A stretch of DNA of 50,240 bases from an uncultured Pelagibacteraceae bacterium (GTDB lineage: Bacteria > Pseudomonadota > Alphaproteobacteria > Pelagibacterales > Pelagibacteraceae). Positions 34,001 to 42,732 of the stretch are shown piece after piece. Under the pieces are notes generated by a model. That model was not told the origin of the DNA, did no database searches, and saw only the letters and a program-made list of their open reading frames with translations. The DNA is taken from NCBI GenBank assembly GCA_902619665.1, contig CACNFB010000006.1, positions 1-50,240 on the forward strand, in the 5' to 3' direction. The position numbers and the translations under genes are program-made. How positions within the stretch are numbered: position 1 is the stretch's first letter; each line of letters starts with the position of its first letter.

Positions 34001-36103
34001 ATGAATAGAACAATAAAAATATTTTATCTAATTTTATTATTTCTAAGCACATTTCATTTTAAAGCTATAGCGGAGCCAACCTTTGTGCAAAGCAAATCAA
34101 TCGACACAGCCACTTATTATGGACTTACATTTAATAATGATGGAACAAAAATGTATACTTTAAGAAGTGGAGGAACAACGGATGCAGTTATTGAACATAT
34201 ATTAACTACCGCATATGACATTTCAACGGCAACCGTAAATAATACTAAAGTAGTACATGTAAGTGGAGGTAATAACTCTCATGTACCAACACAAGTAGTG
34301 TTCAATAACGATGGAACAAAAATGTTTATTGTTAACCATGCTGGTAGAAAGACAGTAGATTACTGGTCACTAAGTACTGCATTTGATGTTTCAACTGCTA
34401 CATTTGATGGCGCATATAGTCTCGTTGGTAAAGAACAAAGAGCTAATTCAATTGCATTTAATAATGATGGTACCAGAATGTTTATTGCTGGTGTAGGAAA
34501 TGACTCACAAGTACGTATTCATGAATTTTCACTAGATACAGCATTTGATCTTAGCTCAGGAGTTACTCAACTTAATACTGAAGACCTAATTTCTTTTCAC
34601 AATCACATAGATGGAGTTACTTTTAATTACGATGGTACTAAAATGTATACCATTAATGGTACAGAAGATTTGATGTCTCAGTTTAAATTAACCACACCTT
34701 ATGATGTTTCTACTTTATCTCTTGAAGGCACCTATGATGTAAGTTCTCTTACTAATAATTCAAGAGAAGTTGTGTTTAGTAATGATGGAAGTAAAATGTT
34801 TATCCTTGATGATCTCGATAATAAAATTCATGAATTCAACCTAAGTTGTAATTGGAGCATAATCGATGGTGCATGTGATGATCCAATAACTACTTCTGAT
34901 GAGGGCAAAGATACTTTAAGCTCAATCGAGTCTCAAACTGCAACTGCTAAACAAATTGCTATTCAAGCAAGTACTCCAGTTCTTAACCGTATGTATTGGT
35001 TAAGAAGACATAGAACAAGCGATCAATTAAGTAATCAAAACATTAAATTTAACTTTCCAAATAAAACAATAGCGTCTTTAGCAAAAGTTATTCCAATATC
35101 GGAAAAATCAAATAATACTTTAAACAAGTTGTCTGACAGCTGGTCATTTTGGAGCGAAGGTAGTGTGAGTTTTGGTAAGACAGGCGATACATCTTCTTCA
35201 TCATCTAAAAAAATTAATACCAAGGGCATTACACTTGGAATGGATAAAAAGATAAGCAAAAATAGATTATATGGTTATGCACTTAGATTTGGTAATGATG
35301 ATGTTGATGTAGGCACATCTGGAACTAATTTAGATACAAAGTCTTTTAGTTTATCTGTTTATGGAACTTTTCCTCATGATGATGAAAAATTTACTGAAGG
35401 CATTCTTGGAGTAAGCACATTGAATACTGATCATCTTAGAAAAGGCGGAGGAAGCACTAGAACAGGAGAGAGAGATGGTGCACAAATATTTGGCTCACTA
35501 AATTACTTATCAACATATAAAAAAGAAAATTTTAATATTACTCCTAATTTAAGAATTGATTTAAGCTATACAGAGTTGTCCAAATATAGAGAAAAAGGTC
35601 CTGCTGCTTTAGTTTACAAAGCTCAAACAATTGAAACTGGAATGATATCTACTGGTTTTACAATAAGTGATATTTTAAATTTTCATACTTTTACTTTTAA
35701 ACCAAATGGTGGATTAGAGCTTGGGGTAGATTTTAGTCCATCTTCAGACGCTACTTATCGTTATCTATCGGAAACTACAGAATATACAAAATCAATTGAT
35801 CAAGATTCTAAAAATTTAATAGCAAATATTGGATTTGATTTAATAACCGATAATGGTTTTTCTATAATGACTATCTATGAAAGAAATCAAAGTGACAATG
35901 CCCATAGTGATACTTTGTACATAGGATTTGGTTATATTCCATCAGATAACAATGAATACGCTTTGAGCTTAGATAATGATAAAGCATCTCTAACTTATAA
36001 CAAAAATTTAAATGGTTTTGATATCAGAGTGAATTCAAATTATAAGTTGATGAGTTCAATTCCTGATTATGGTGCAACTATTGAGCTTGTTAGTACTTTT
36101 TAA
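34001..36103 (+). CDS. Autotransporter with N-terminal propeller-like repeats
   Basis: A 700-residue outer-membrane protein. Residues 1-24 form a signal peptide ending AIA-EP. Residues 27-290 hold five repeats of 51-57 residues, each with an F-x-x-DGTKM(Y/F) core (at 44-52, 101-109, 153-161, 208-216 and 259-267) and an L(S/T)TA(F/Y)D(V/I)ST block, a pattern of beta-propeller-type surface proteins. A linker with two Cys (near 284 and 292) follows, then an autotransporter beta-barrel from about residue 380 (WSFWSEGSVSFGKTG) to the terminal Phe (ELVSTF). It would display the propeller outside the cell. Ligand unknown; adhesion or binding is inferred. Confidence 0.88.
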   Translation: MNRTIKIFYLILLFLSTFHFKAIAEPTFVQSKSIDTATYYGLTFNNDGTKMYTLRSGGTTDAVIEHILTTAYDISTATVNNTKVVHVSGGNNSHVPTQVVFNNDGTKMFIVNHAGRKTVDYWSLSTAFDVSTATFDGAYSLVGKEQRANSIAFNNDGTRMFIAGVGNDSQVRIHEFSLDTAFDLSSGVTQLNTEDLISFHNHIDGVTFNYDGTKMYTINGTEDLMSQFKLTTPYDVSTLSLEGTYDVSSLTNNSREVVFSNDGSKMFILDDLDNKIHEFNLSCNWSIIDGACDDPITTSDEGKDTLSSIESQTATAKQIAIQASTPVLNRMYWLRRHRTSDQLSNQNIKFNFPNKTIASLAKVIPISEKSNNTLNKLSDSWSFWSEGSVSFGKTGDTSSSSSKKINTKGITLGMDKKISKNRLYGYALRFGNDDVDVGTSGTNLDTKSFSLSVYGTFPHDDEKFTEGILGVSTLNTDHLRKGGGSTRTGERDGAQIFGSLNYLSTYKKENFNITPNLRIDLSYTELSKYREKGPAALVYKAQTIETGMISTGFTISDILNFHTFTFKPNGGLELGVDFSPSSDATYRYLSETTEYTKSIDQDSKNLIANIGFDLITDNGFSIMTIYERNQSDNAHSDTLYIGFGYIPSDNNEYALSLDNDKASLTYNKNLNGFDIRVNSNYKLMSSIPDYGATIELVSTF

Positions 36104-36105
36104 AA

Positions 36106-37395
36106 TTATTCGTTGGAATATCCGTATTTACGTAATCTTACATCACCAGTTCTTGCATGAGCTTCCATACCTTCGTATCTAGATATTCTAGCTGCGGCTG
36201 ATCCAACTTCTTTTGTAGACTCTTTTGTCATTCTTTGAAAACTTAATGTTTTTATAAATTTACCAACGAACAACCCACCAGTATATTTACCAGCACCCTT
36301 AGTTGGTAAAATATGATTAGTACCAGAACATTTATCACCATAAGCAACAGTTGTTTCTTCCCCAATGAATAATGAACCGTAGTTTTTTAATCTCTTGTGA
36401 AACCATTCAAGATTTTTAGTTTGAATCTCTAAATGCTCGGGTGCATAGTCATCACTTACTTTCACCAATTCTTCATCCGTATCGCATAATATAACTTCAC
36501 CGTAATCTCTCCAGGCAGCCTCTGCACTTAACCTTGGAACTTCTGGAAGTTTCTCTATTAATTCTGGAACTCGTTTCATTACTTCATCTGCAATTTTTTG
36601 GCTTGTGGTGTATAACCAACATGGAGAATTATATCCGTGTTCAGCCTGACCAACTAAATCAACAGCCACAATTTCTGGATCTGCAGTTTCATCTGCAATA
36701 ATTCCAATTTCTGTTGGGCCAGCGAATAAATCAATTCCAACTTTTCCAAATAAAATTCTTTTAGCTTCAGCAACAAATTGATTTCCAGGACCAACTAAAA
36801 TATCAGCTGGAGCATTTCCAAACATACCATACGTCATTGCGGCAATAGCTGGAACTCCACCAAGATTTAAAATTACATCAGCGCCACATAAATTTGCTGT
36901 ATAAATTATAGAAGGGTGGGCACCAATTCCTGCTTTAGGGGGACTACAGGCAATAATATTTTTAACACCAGCAACTTTTGCAGTTGTAACACTCATTACT
37001 GCAGATGCTATATGAGCGTATCTACCACCTGGGATATAACAACCCGCAGTATTAACAGGTACTAACTTTTGACCAGCGTATAATCCGTTTGATAATTCAA
37101 CTTCAAAATCTTTTCCATAGTTTGCAAGTTGTGCTTCTGCAAATTTACGAACTCTATCATATGAAAATTTAATATCGTCTTTAGTTTTTTGATCTAAATT
37201 TTTATTTATTTCCTCTATTTTTTCTTTTGAAACAATTATTTCTCCATCATATTTATCAAATTTTTTAGTTAATTCTTTACAGCCTTCTTCTTTTGATTTT
37301 TCTAATTCTTTTAAAAGATTTTGAACTATATCTTTTGTTTTAGTGTCATCTGTTGATGCAGTTTTAGATGCTTTTTTTAAATATTTAATTGTCAT
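36106..37395 (-). CDS. HisD-family dehydrogenase, probable sulfopropanediol/sulfolactate-type (HpsN-like)
   Basis: A 429-residue zinc-dependent NAD dehydrogenase of the histidinol dehydrogenase family. Zinc and catalytic positions are kept: GQAEHGYNSPC (Gln and His), YAPEHLEIQ (catalytic Glu-His), GDKCSGTNHILP (Asp) and the C-terminal EGMEAHARTGDVRLRKYG (His). The segments YTGGLFVGKFIKTLSFQR and EAHARTGDVRLRKYG differ from true HisD and resemble the HpsN group, which oxidises 2,3-dihydroxypropane-1-sulfonate to sulfolactate. No his genes are nearby; its partners are a PTA/PTB-like and an Ldh2-like gene. Substrate assignment is inference; family assignment is firm. Confidence 0.85.
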   Translation of the reverse strand: MTIKYLKKASKTASTDDTKTKDIVQNLLKELEKSKEEGCKELTKKFDKYDGEIIVSKEKIEEINKNLDQKTKDDIKFSYDRVRKFAEAQLANYGKDFEVELSNGLYAGQKLVPVNTAGCYIPGGRYAHIASAVMSVTTAKVAGVKNIIACSPPKAGIGAHPSIIYTANLCGADVILNLGGVPAIAAMTYGMFGNAPADILVGPGNQFVAEAKRILFGKVGIDLFAGPTEIGIIADETADPEIVAVDLVGQAEHGYNSPCWLYTTSQKIADEVMKRVPELIEKLPEVPRLSAEAAWRDYGEVILCDTDEELVKVSDDYAPEHLEIQTKNLEWFHKRLKNYGSLFIGEETTVAYGDKCSGTNHILPTKGAGKYTGGLFVGKFIKTLSFQRMTKESTKEVGSAAARISRYEGMEAHARTGDVRLRKYGYSNE

Positions 37396-37419
37396 TTATT
37401 TTAAATTTATATTGTTTTA

Positions 37420-38331
37420 TTAATCTAATGCAACAACTGCAGCAGCAATAGAAGCTAATCTGGCCGTTGCTTCATCCGATCTACTAGTTATGACCACTGG
37501 TACTTTTCCTCCAATTACAACACCAGCTGCACAAGCTCCCATAAAATAAATCATCATTTTTACTAAAGCATTTCCACTTTCAACACTAGGTACTAAAAGA
37601 ACATCAGCATCTCCTGCAACTACATTTTTAATCCCTTTAATTTCAGCAGATTTTTTTGAAATACAGTTATCAAAAGCCAAAGGACCAAATACGTCCGCAT
37701 CTAAACCTTCTTTTTTTGAAATTTCAGTAATTTCTTTTGCCTCCATTGAACTTTGAATACTATCTAAAACTTCTTCTGTTGCTGACAATACAGCAACCTT
37801 TGGTCTGTTATTTCCAATTCTTTTTGAAAAATCTATAACGTTTTTTAATATATGCATTTTTGTTTTTACATTAGGTAAAACGTTTAAGGCACCATCAGTG
37901 ATTATTAATGGCTTATCATCTTTTTCTAATGTCATATGCCAAACATGACTTAATCTGGTTTTGCCAAGAAGCTTGTACTCTCTTTTTAAAACTTCTTTCA
38001 TCAATATATCAGTATGAATATGACCCTTTACTATAATCTTAACTTTGCCCTGCATTGCAAGTTTAGCAGCTACTGCTGCTGTATTGTTTTCTACAGGTTC
38101 ATGAATTACCTCAAATCCTGAAATATCAAATTGAATTTCATTAGCACATTTTTGAATTTGATCTTTATCACCAATAAATATTGGTTTGATTAAATCCTCT
38201 TTAACAGCGTCCATTACAGATTGCATTGGAAGAGGTTTTCCAGCATTAACAATTGCAGCTGTTGCTCCTTTCTTTTTTAAAGACGCATCCAGTAAATTGT
38301 TTGGACAAATTATTTGTTTATTAGAAAGCAT
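37420..38331 (-). CDS. Phosphate acetyl/butyryltransferase family protein
   Basis: A 303-residue PTA/PTB-fold enzyme that interconverts acyl-CoA and acyl-phosphate. Visible features are KPIFIGDKDQI (about residue 50), the VKGHIHTDILMKEVL segment, TDGALNVLPN, and the C-terminal VESGNALVKMMIYFMGACAAGVVIGGKVPVV (split here as glycine-rich active-site region). Length fits the PTB-like group, shorter than classical Pta. In sulfonate degradation such an enzyme would turn acetyl-phosphate from Xsc into acetyl-CoA, but no xsc is visible here. It overlaps the Ldh2-like gene by 11 bases. Confidence 0.87.
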   Translation of the reverse strand: MLSNKQIICPNNLLDASLKKKGATAAIVNAGKPLPMQSVMDAVKEDLIKPIFIGDKDQIQKCANEIQFDISGFEVIHEPVENNTAAVAAKLAMQGKVKIIVKGHIHTDILMKEVLKREYKLLGKTRLSHVWHMTLEKDDKPLIITDGALNVLPNVKTKMHILKNVIDFSKRIGNNRPKVAVLSATEEVLDSIQSSMEAKEITEISKKEGLDADVFGPLAFDNCISKKSAEIKGIKNVVAGDADVLLVPSVESGNALVKMMIYFMGACAAGVVIGGKVPVVITSRSDEATARLASIAAAVVALD

Positions 38332-39331
38332 TAAGTTTTCTTAAATCTTCCATAATACTTTTTGGTATTGGAATATTCTTTTTCATATTTTTTTTATATC
38401 TTTTTTTTGTACCTTCACCAGGAAAATTTATTTCTTTAACTCCTTTAATTTTTGGTAATTTCTTTATAATTCTTATGTTCTCTTTAATTCTTTTTATATA
38501 ATTGCTTCCAATAAAAATATTTGGTTTTACCGCCATAAATAAATGTCCAACATTTTGTGGTCCTTTAAAATCATCAAATGGGTCTCTCACTTTACCTCCA
38601 TGATTTGCACCTGTCATAACTCCGCTTAATATATCTACCATCCAAGCTAAACCTGAACCTCTAAATCCTGCAATAGGTAGCTGCACACCTTTAAGAGCTT
38701 TGATCGGATCTGTAGTTGGCTTTCCATTTTCATCTAAAGCTACCCCTAAAGGAATTTTGTGACCTAATTTAGCCGCAACTCTTATTTTACCTCTGTTAAT
38801 CATTGATACTGATGTGTCTAATATAAATGGAACTTTGCCGCCTGAGGGTGTTCCAAAACAAATTGGATTTGTTCCAAATAAGGCTTTCTTTGCCCCATAA
38901 GGCGCGATGGCTGCTGGCGCATTAGTAAAACACCACACCATTAAATTTTTTTTAACAGCTTGTTCAACAAAATAACTAGACAAACCATAGTGACCAGAAT
39001 TTTTCACACCAACCATTCCAATTCCAGTTTTTTTTGTGTTTTTTATCAGTGTCTTAATAGCAATATCAGCTGCGACAAACCCAATAGAATCATTTGCATC
39101 TATATGTGAGATAGATTGTGATATTTTTTTGATTTTTATTTTCGGTTTTGGATTAATAACTCTCTTTTTAATTCGATCACAATACATCTTCATTCGAGAT
39201 AAACCATGACCATATGCACCAACTAATTCAGCATTAATCAATGCTTTTGAACAAATTTTTGAATGTTGAATGCTCAAACCGTATTTTGTAAATATCTTTT
39301 CTAATAGCTTATTTATTTTATTATAATGCAA
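38321..39331 (-). CDS. Ldh2/ComC-like malate/lactate/sulfolactate dehydrogenase
   Basis: A 336-residue NAD(P)-dependent dehydrogenase of the Ldh2/MDH2 family, whose members act on malate, lactate, ureidoglycolate or (R)-sulfolactate (ComC). Family motifs are AELVGAYGHGLSRMKMY (about residues 33-49), GVKNSGHYGLSSYF (catalytic His) and FGTNPICFGTPSG, with GFRGSGLAWMVDIL later. The start is TTG at 39331. It leads a three-gene operon with the PTA/PTB-like and HisD/HpsN-like genes, a context that makes a sulfonate or hydroxyacid substrate more likely than plain malate. The C-terminus is unusually lysine-rich (KKRYKKNMKKN). Confidence 0.87.
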   Translation of the reverse strand: MHYNKINKLLEKIFTKYGLSIQHSKICSKALINAELVGAYGHGLSRMKMYCDRIKKRVINPKPKIKIKKISQSISHIDANDSIGFVAADIAIKTLIKNTKKTGIGMVGVKNSGHYGLSSYFVEQAVKKNLMVWCFTNAPAAIAPYGAKKALFGTNPICFGTPSGGKVPFILDTSVSMINRGKIRVAAKLGHKIPLGVALDENGKPTTDPIKALKGVQLPIAGFRGSGLAWMVDILSGVMTGANHGGKVRDPFDDFKGPQNVGHLFMAVKPNIFIGSNYIKRIKENIRIIKKLPKIKGVKEINFPGEGTKKRYKKNMKKNIPIPKSIMEDLRKLNAF

Positions 39332-39370
39332 ATTAACCTTTCAGTATAATTTTGTAATTTAAGATTTTTT

Positions 39371-40600
39371 TCACAATACATTAATTAGTTTTATTTTTTT
39401 ATAATATTCCTTAATAATTATAACAATTATTGATGTTATAAATGCAACTACAAGAAAGTCTAATATACCTTTTATTAAACTTACTAATAAGAAGGGAAAT
39501 GAATAGAATCTAACATAATTTACATGATAGAAACTATCGGAAATATTAAAATATCCATAAACAAATTGAAAAATAAATTTCACTACGAACAGTAATAATA
39601 AAATCTTTATATAAGAAAACTTTTTATTAAAAAATAAATCATTTATGAAAGGCAACATAAGTATAAAAAAAGCTTCTCTATATAAATAATTTGAAAAAAA
39701 AATATAACACAAAACGATAGTTAAACCAGAAACAAAAAATAATTTTAGTTTATTTGATTCTAGATCTAAAAATTCTGTAATATTTTCACGATTTAAATAA
39801 AAAATTATTTTTTTAATTAAAAAGTAAAAGAAACCTAAAATAATAGGTAAGGAAATTATATAATTTATATCTAGAGCATACTTTAAAATTTTTGAAAAAC
39901 TTTTAATAGAGAATAAAAAATGCAATCCTGCTTTTCCACCTGTGGAAGTTAATACATAAAAATATTCATCTAAATTTAAAAGAATATATGTCAATGATGT
40001 AAGTGATATGAACAAAAAAATACAAATTAAATTTTTTTTAGACCTTTTTAAGTTTTCAATAAAAATATTAATTCCAAAAATAAAAGGGTAAATTTTCGTT
40101 AATCCTAAGAAAATAATTGTAATCCAGTTTAAAAGAAAAAATCTATTATAAATAATAAATACTAATAATAAAAATATAAATACATCAAAATTCATTCTTT
40201 CCAGTAATAAAAAAACAGCTGGATTGTAAATAAATATAAAGAGAATAGATGACTGAATTAAATTCTTTGGATTATTAACAAGTATACTTGAAACAATAAA
40301 TATAAGATAAGTAATATAAGGTAAAAATTTAATATAAAAAATCTCTAGCTTTTCATTAAATGGAATTAAGAAAAGAGTTGGGCCATAATTTGTCTTTACA
40401 AAATTACATGAATTGTCTTCAAAAACTTTAAAACCTTCGTAATTACATTTAAGCCAGAGAATATTTAATTTAAGATCACCAAAAATTGTTTGGGCTTTAA
40501 ATATATTCCACATATTCGAATATAAAAAAAAATAATATAATGGAATTAATAATAACGATAAAAAAATACTATACTTAAAATTTTTTAAATATAATTGCAT
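39371..40600 (-). CDS. Polytopic membrane glycosyltransferase-like protein (GT-C/GT87 type)
   Basis: A 409-residue integral membrane protein with about ten hydrophobic segments and short charged loops. The NMWNIFKAQTIFGDLKLN loop after the first helix and ERMNFDVFIFLLL, GLTKIYPFIF in the middle recall GT87/DUF2029-type mannosyltransferases, which use lipid-linked sugars. It lies 12 bases downstream of a DPM1/GtrB-like GT2, the usual donor-maker for GT-C enzymes. Sugar and acceptor are unknown. Very low GC even for this window, which fits its hydrophobic, Phe/Ile/Lys/Asn-rich sequence but might also mark a variable surface locus. Confidence 0.75.
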   Translation of the reverse strand: MQLYLKNFKYSIFLSLLLIPLYYFFLYSNMWNIFKAQTIFGDLKLNILWLKCNYEGFKVFEDNSCNFVKTNYGPTLFLIPFNEKLEIFYIKFLPYITYLIFIVSSILVNNPKNLIQSSILFIFIYNPAVFLLLERMNFDVFIFLLLVFIIYNRFFLLNWITIIFLGLTKIYPFIFGINIFIENLKRSKKNLICIFLFISLTSLTYILLNLDEYFYVLTSTGGKAGLHFLFSIKSFSKILKYALDINYIISLPIILGFFYFLIKKIIFYLNRENITEFLDLESNKLKLFFVSGLTIVLCYIFFSNYLYREAFFILMLPFINDLFFNKKFSYIKILLLLFVVKFIFQFVYGYFNISDSFYHVNYVRFYSFPFLLVSLIKGILDFLVVAFITSIIVIIIKEYYKKIKLINVL

Positions 40601-40612
40601 TAATCAAAGTAA

Positions 40613-41539
40613 TTAATCTTCTGTAATTTCTGATATTATTGCGTTAGGTCTTTTTTTAATTTCTAAAAAAATTCTTCCTAAGTATTCACCAAAAATTGCT
40701 AAAATAAAAAATAAGATTGAATTGAAAAATAATATTGTCATTATCAAGCTTGTCCATCCCTGAACTGTTTGACCATCAAAATAACTTTTTAAAGTATAAA
40801 CCACCAATAATAGCAGAATTACTAAAGAAATTATGCAAATGTAATAAGATATTTTAAGAGGAAAATTTGAAAAACTTAACATTCCATCCAAAGTTAAGTT
40901 TAACATTTTTTTTAAATTATAACTTGACTCTCCTCTTCTTCTCTCATCTCTTGCATATTCAATTGGTATTTGTTTAAACCCAGTCCATGGAACAAGACCT
41001 CTAATAAACGGATCAGCCTCATTTAACCTAAGCAAGTTTTTAACTATTTTTTCATCTATAAGTCTAAAATCTCCAGCATCAAAAGGTATTTTAGTATATG
41101 AAAGTTTATTAAAAACCCTATAAAAAATTGATGCAGTTATCTTTTTAAAAAAGGTATCTTTTCTAGAAATTCTTTTTCCATAAACACAATTTGCTTTTTC
41201 ATTAATTAATTTGTTCTTCATTTCTTCAAGGAGTTCGGGAGGATCTTGCAAATCAGCATCAATAATCAAAGTTAAATCACTTTTACAATATTTTAATCCT
41301 GTCATAACAGCATTTTGATGACCAAAATTTCTGGATAGCCTGATCCCTAAAATTTTATTTTTAAATTTTTTGGATAATAAATTAATTTCCTGCCAACTAT
41401 TATCTGTTGATCCATCATCAATAAAAATTATTTTGTATAAATCTATATCAATTTTATCAAATATTTTTAAAAACCTGTTTGAAATTTCCGCTATATTTTT
41501 TTCTTCATTATGACAAGGTATTACTATTGAAATATTCAT
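40613..41539 (-). CDS. GT2 glycosyltransferase, dolichyl/undecaprenyl-phosphate sugar synthase type (GtrB-like)
   Basis: A 308-residue family 2 glycosyltransferase. It begins ISIVIPCHNEEKNI, has the nucleotide/metal motif LIIDADLQDPPELL (about residues 90-103), the acceptor region GDFRLIDEKIV and RGLVPWTGFKQ, and two C-terminal membrane helices (about 225-248 and 262-288) as in GtrB/DPM1-like proteins. These charge polyprenyl phosphate with a sugar for use by a GT-C partner, here probably the gene downstream. A 131-base upstream gap (41540-41670) holds the palindrome GATTGCAATC at 41581-41590 and a repeated TTAAGTAT element. Confidence 0.9.
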   Translation of the reverse strand: MNISIVIPCHNEEKNIAEISNRFLKIFDKIDIDLYKIIFIDDGSTDNSWQEINLLSKKFKNKILGIRLSRNFGHQNAVMTGLKYCKSDLTLIIDADLQDPPELLEEMKNKLINEKANCVYGKRISRKDTFFKKITASIFYRVFNKLSYTKIPFDAGDFRLIDEKIVKNLLRLNEADPFIRGLVPWTGFKQIPIEYARDERRRGESSYNLKKMLNLTLDGMLSFSNFPLKISYYICIISLVILLLLVVYTLKSYFDGQTVQGWTSLIMTILFFNSILFFILAIFGEYLGRIFLEIKKRPNAIISEITED

Positions 41540-41670
41540 ATTAACTTTGCTTTAAACATTTTTTAAGTATCTTTTGTTAAGATTGCAATCCTTATATACT
41601 CGCTTTCCAATATTTAAGTATTTTTTAGTGGGAAATTTGAATGAAGATTTTTTTTTCATTGAATAAGTCA

Positions 41671-42732
41671 TTACTTTTTTTCCATCAACCATAAACCTTC
41701 ATTACTAAGAAAATAAATTTTACCATTTTCAGGATGAAGTTGTATGTCCCTAATTCTTCCGATTTTTCTTTTAAATATGACTTCTTCTTTGACATTATCT
41801 AAGTTGGAAAAATCAAGTTTTCTTAGCGACATGTCTTTTAGAGAAGTAATTAGAGCATGACCATTCCACTCTTTAAATTCTTCACCTTTATATATTGTTA
41901 TTGCACTTGTTGCAATTGAAGGCACCCAGTATTTGATTGCTTTTGTATAGCCAGGTAACCACTTTGGTCCAATCTTAGTTCCACTGTAGTTTGTTCCACC
42001 CCAACCAAGAACTTTCCAACCATAGTTTTCTCCTTTTTTAATTTCACCAAACCAATCACCACCTCTTGCTCCATGGTTACTTGCATAAATTTTTTGATCA
42101 AAAGGGTTTAATGTTAAACCTTGTGGGTTTCTAACACCTATTTGAAAAATTTCAGGTAGCCAATCTTTTTTATCAATAAATTTTGGATTATCTTTTGGAA
42201 TACTTCCATCGGTATTAATTCTAATTATACTTCCAGGATGTTTTGTTGGATCTTGAGCTATCATTCCTTCGCCTCTTTCACCAACCGATGCAAAAAGATA
42301 ATTGTCTTTGATAGCTAATCTTGACCCGAAGTGATATCCAGAATTTATTGGTGGAAATGCAACAAATATATTTTTAAAATCTATTTGATTTTTATTGAAA
42401 TTACCCCTTGCAACGGAAGTTGTTGTTTTTGATTTTCCATGATCTTCAGAATAACTTACCCAAACTACTCCATCTTTATATAAGATATCTAACAAACCAC
42501 CTTGACCATCTTCTAACACTTTTAAGTTATGTTTAACTTCAGTTATAGAACCAGTTTCGATATTAATTAATTTTAAATTACCAGATACTTCAGTTAAAAG
42601 TATTTCATTATTAGATACAAATGTGGATCCCCAAGGACTTCTAAAATCAGCAATCTTTTTAAAATTTAATTCTGCTGCTTCAGATGAAACTGAGAATAGA
42701 AATATAAAAAATATTATCCTTTTCCACGCCAT
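41671..42732 (-). CDS. PQQ-dependent aldose sugar dehydrogenase-like protein (YliI/GSDH family)
   Basis: A 353-residue secreted six-bladed propeller of the soluble glucose/sorbosone dehydrogenase family. A signal peptide (residues 1-19, ending SSEAAE) targets it to the periplasm. Family motifs are FRSPWGSTFV, HFGSRLAIKDNYLFASVGERG, DPTKHPGSIIRINTDGSIP and VRNPQGLTLNP, then NHGARGGDWFGEIKKGENYGW. The enzyme oxidises aldose sugars or related alcohols with PQQ; the true substrate is unknown. It starts 19 bases within the 3' end of the tau-type permease gene, so it belongs to that transporter operon. No PQQ biosynthesis genes are seen here. Confidence 0.88.
   Translation of the reverse strand: MAWKRIIFFIFLFSVSSEAAELNFKKIADFRSPWGSTFVSNNEILLTEVSGNLKLINIETGSITEVKHNLKVLEDGQGGLLDILYKDGVVWVSYSEDHGKSKTTTSVARGNFNKNQIDFKNIFVAFPPINSGYHFGSRLAIKDNYLFASVGERGEGMIAQDPTKHPGSIIRINTDGSIPKDNPKFIDKKDWLPEIFQIGVRNPQGLTLNPFDQKIYASNHGARGGDWFGEIKKGENYGWKVLGWGGTNYSGTKIGPKWLPGYTKAIKYWVPSIATSAITIYKGEEFKEWNGHALITSLKDMSLRKLDFSNLDNVKEEVIFKRKIGRIRDIQLHPENGKIYFLSNEGLWLMEKK

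Noticed and set aside
36106..37395. Annotation as hisD of histidine biosynthesis
   Set aside because: No other his genes adjoin it, it sits in an operon with PTA/PTB-like and Ldh2-like genes, and its C-terminal motifs resemble the HpsN group. Kept as HisD-family with probable other substrate, not excluded fully.
41540..41670. Small ncRNA or attachment site in the gap before the GT2 gene
   Set aside because: The 10-base palindrome and repeated TTAAGTAT are suggestive, but A/T-rich DNA gives such patterns often and no tRNA end or longer repeat exists.
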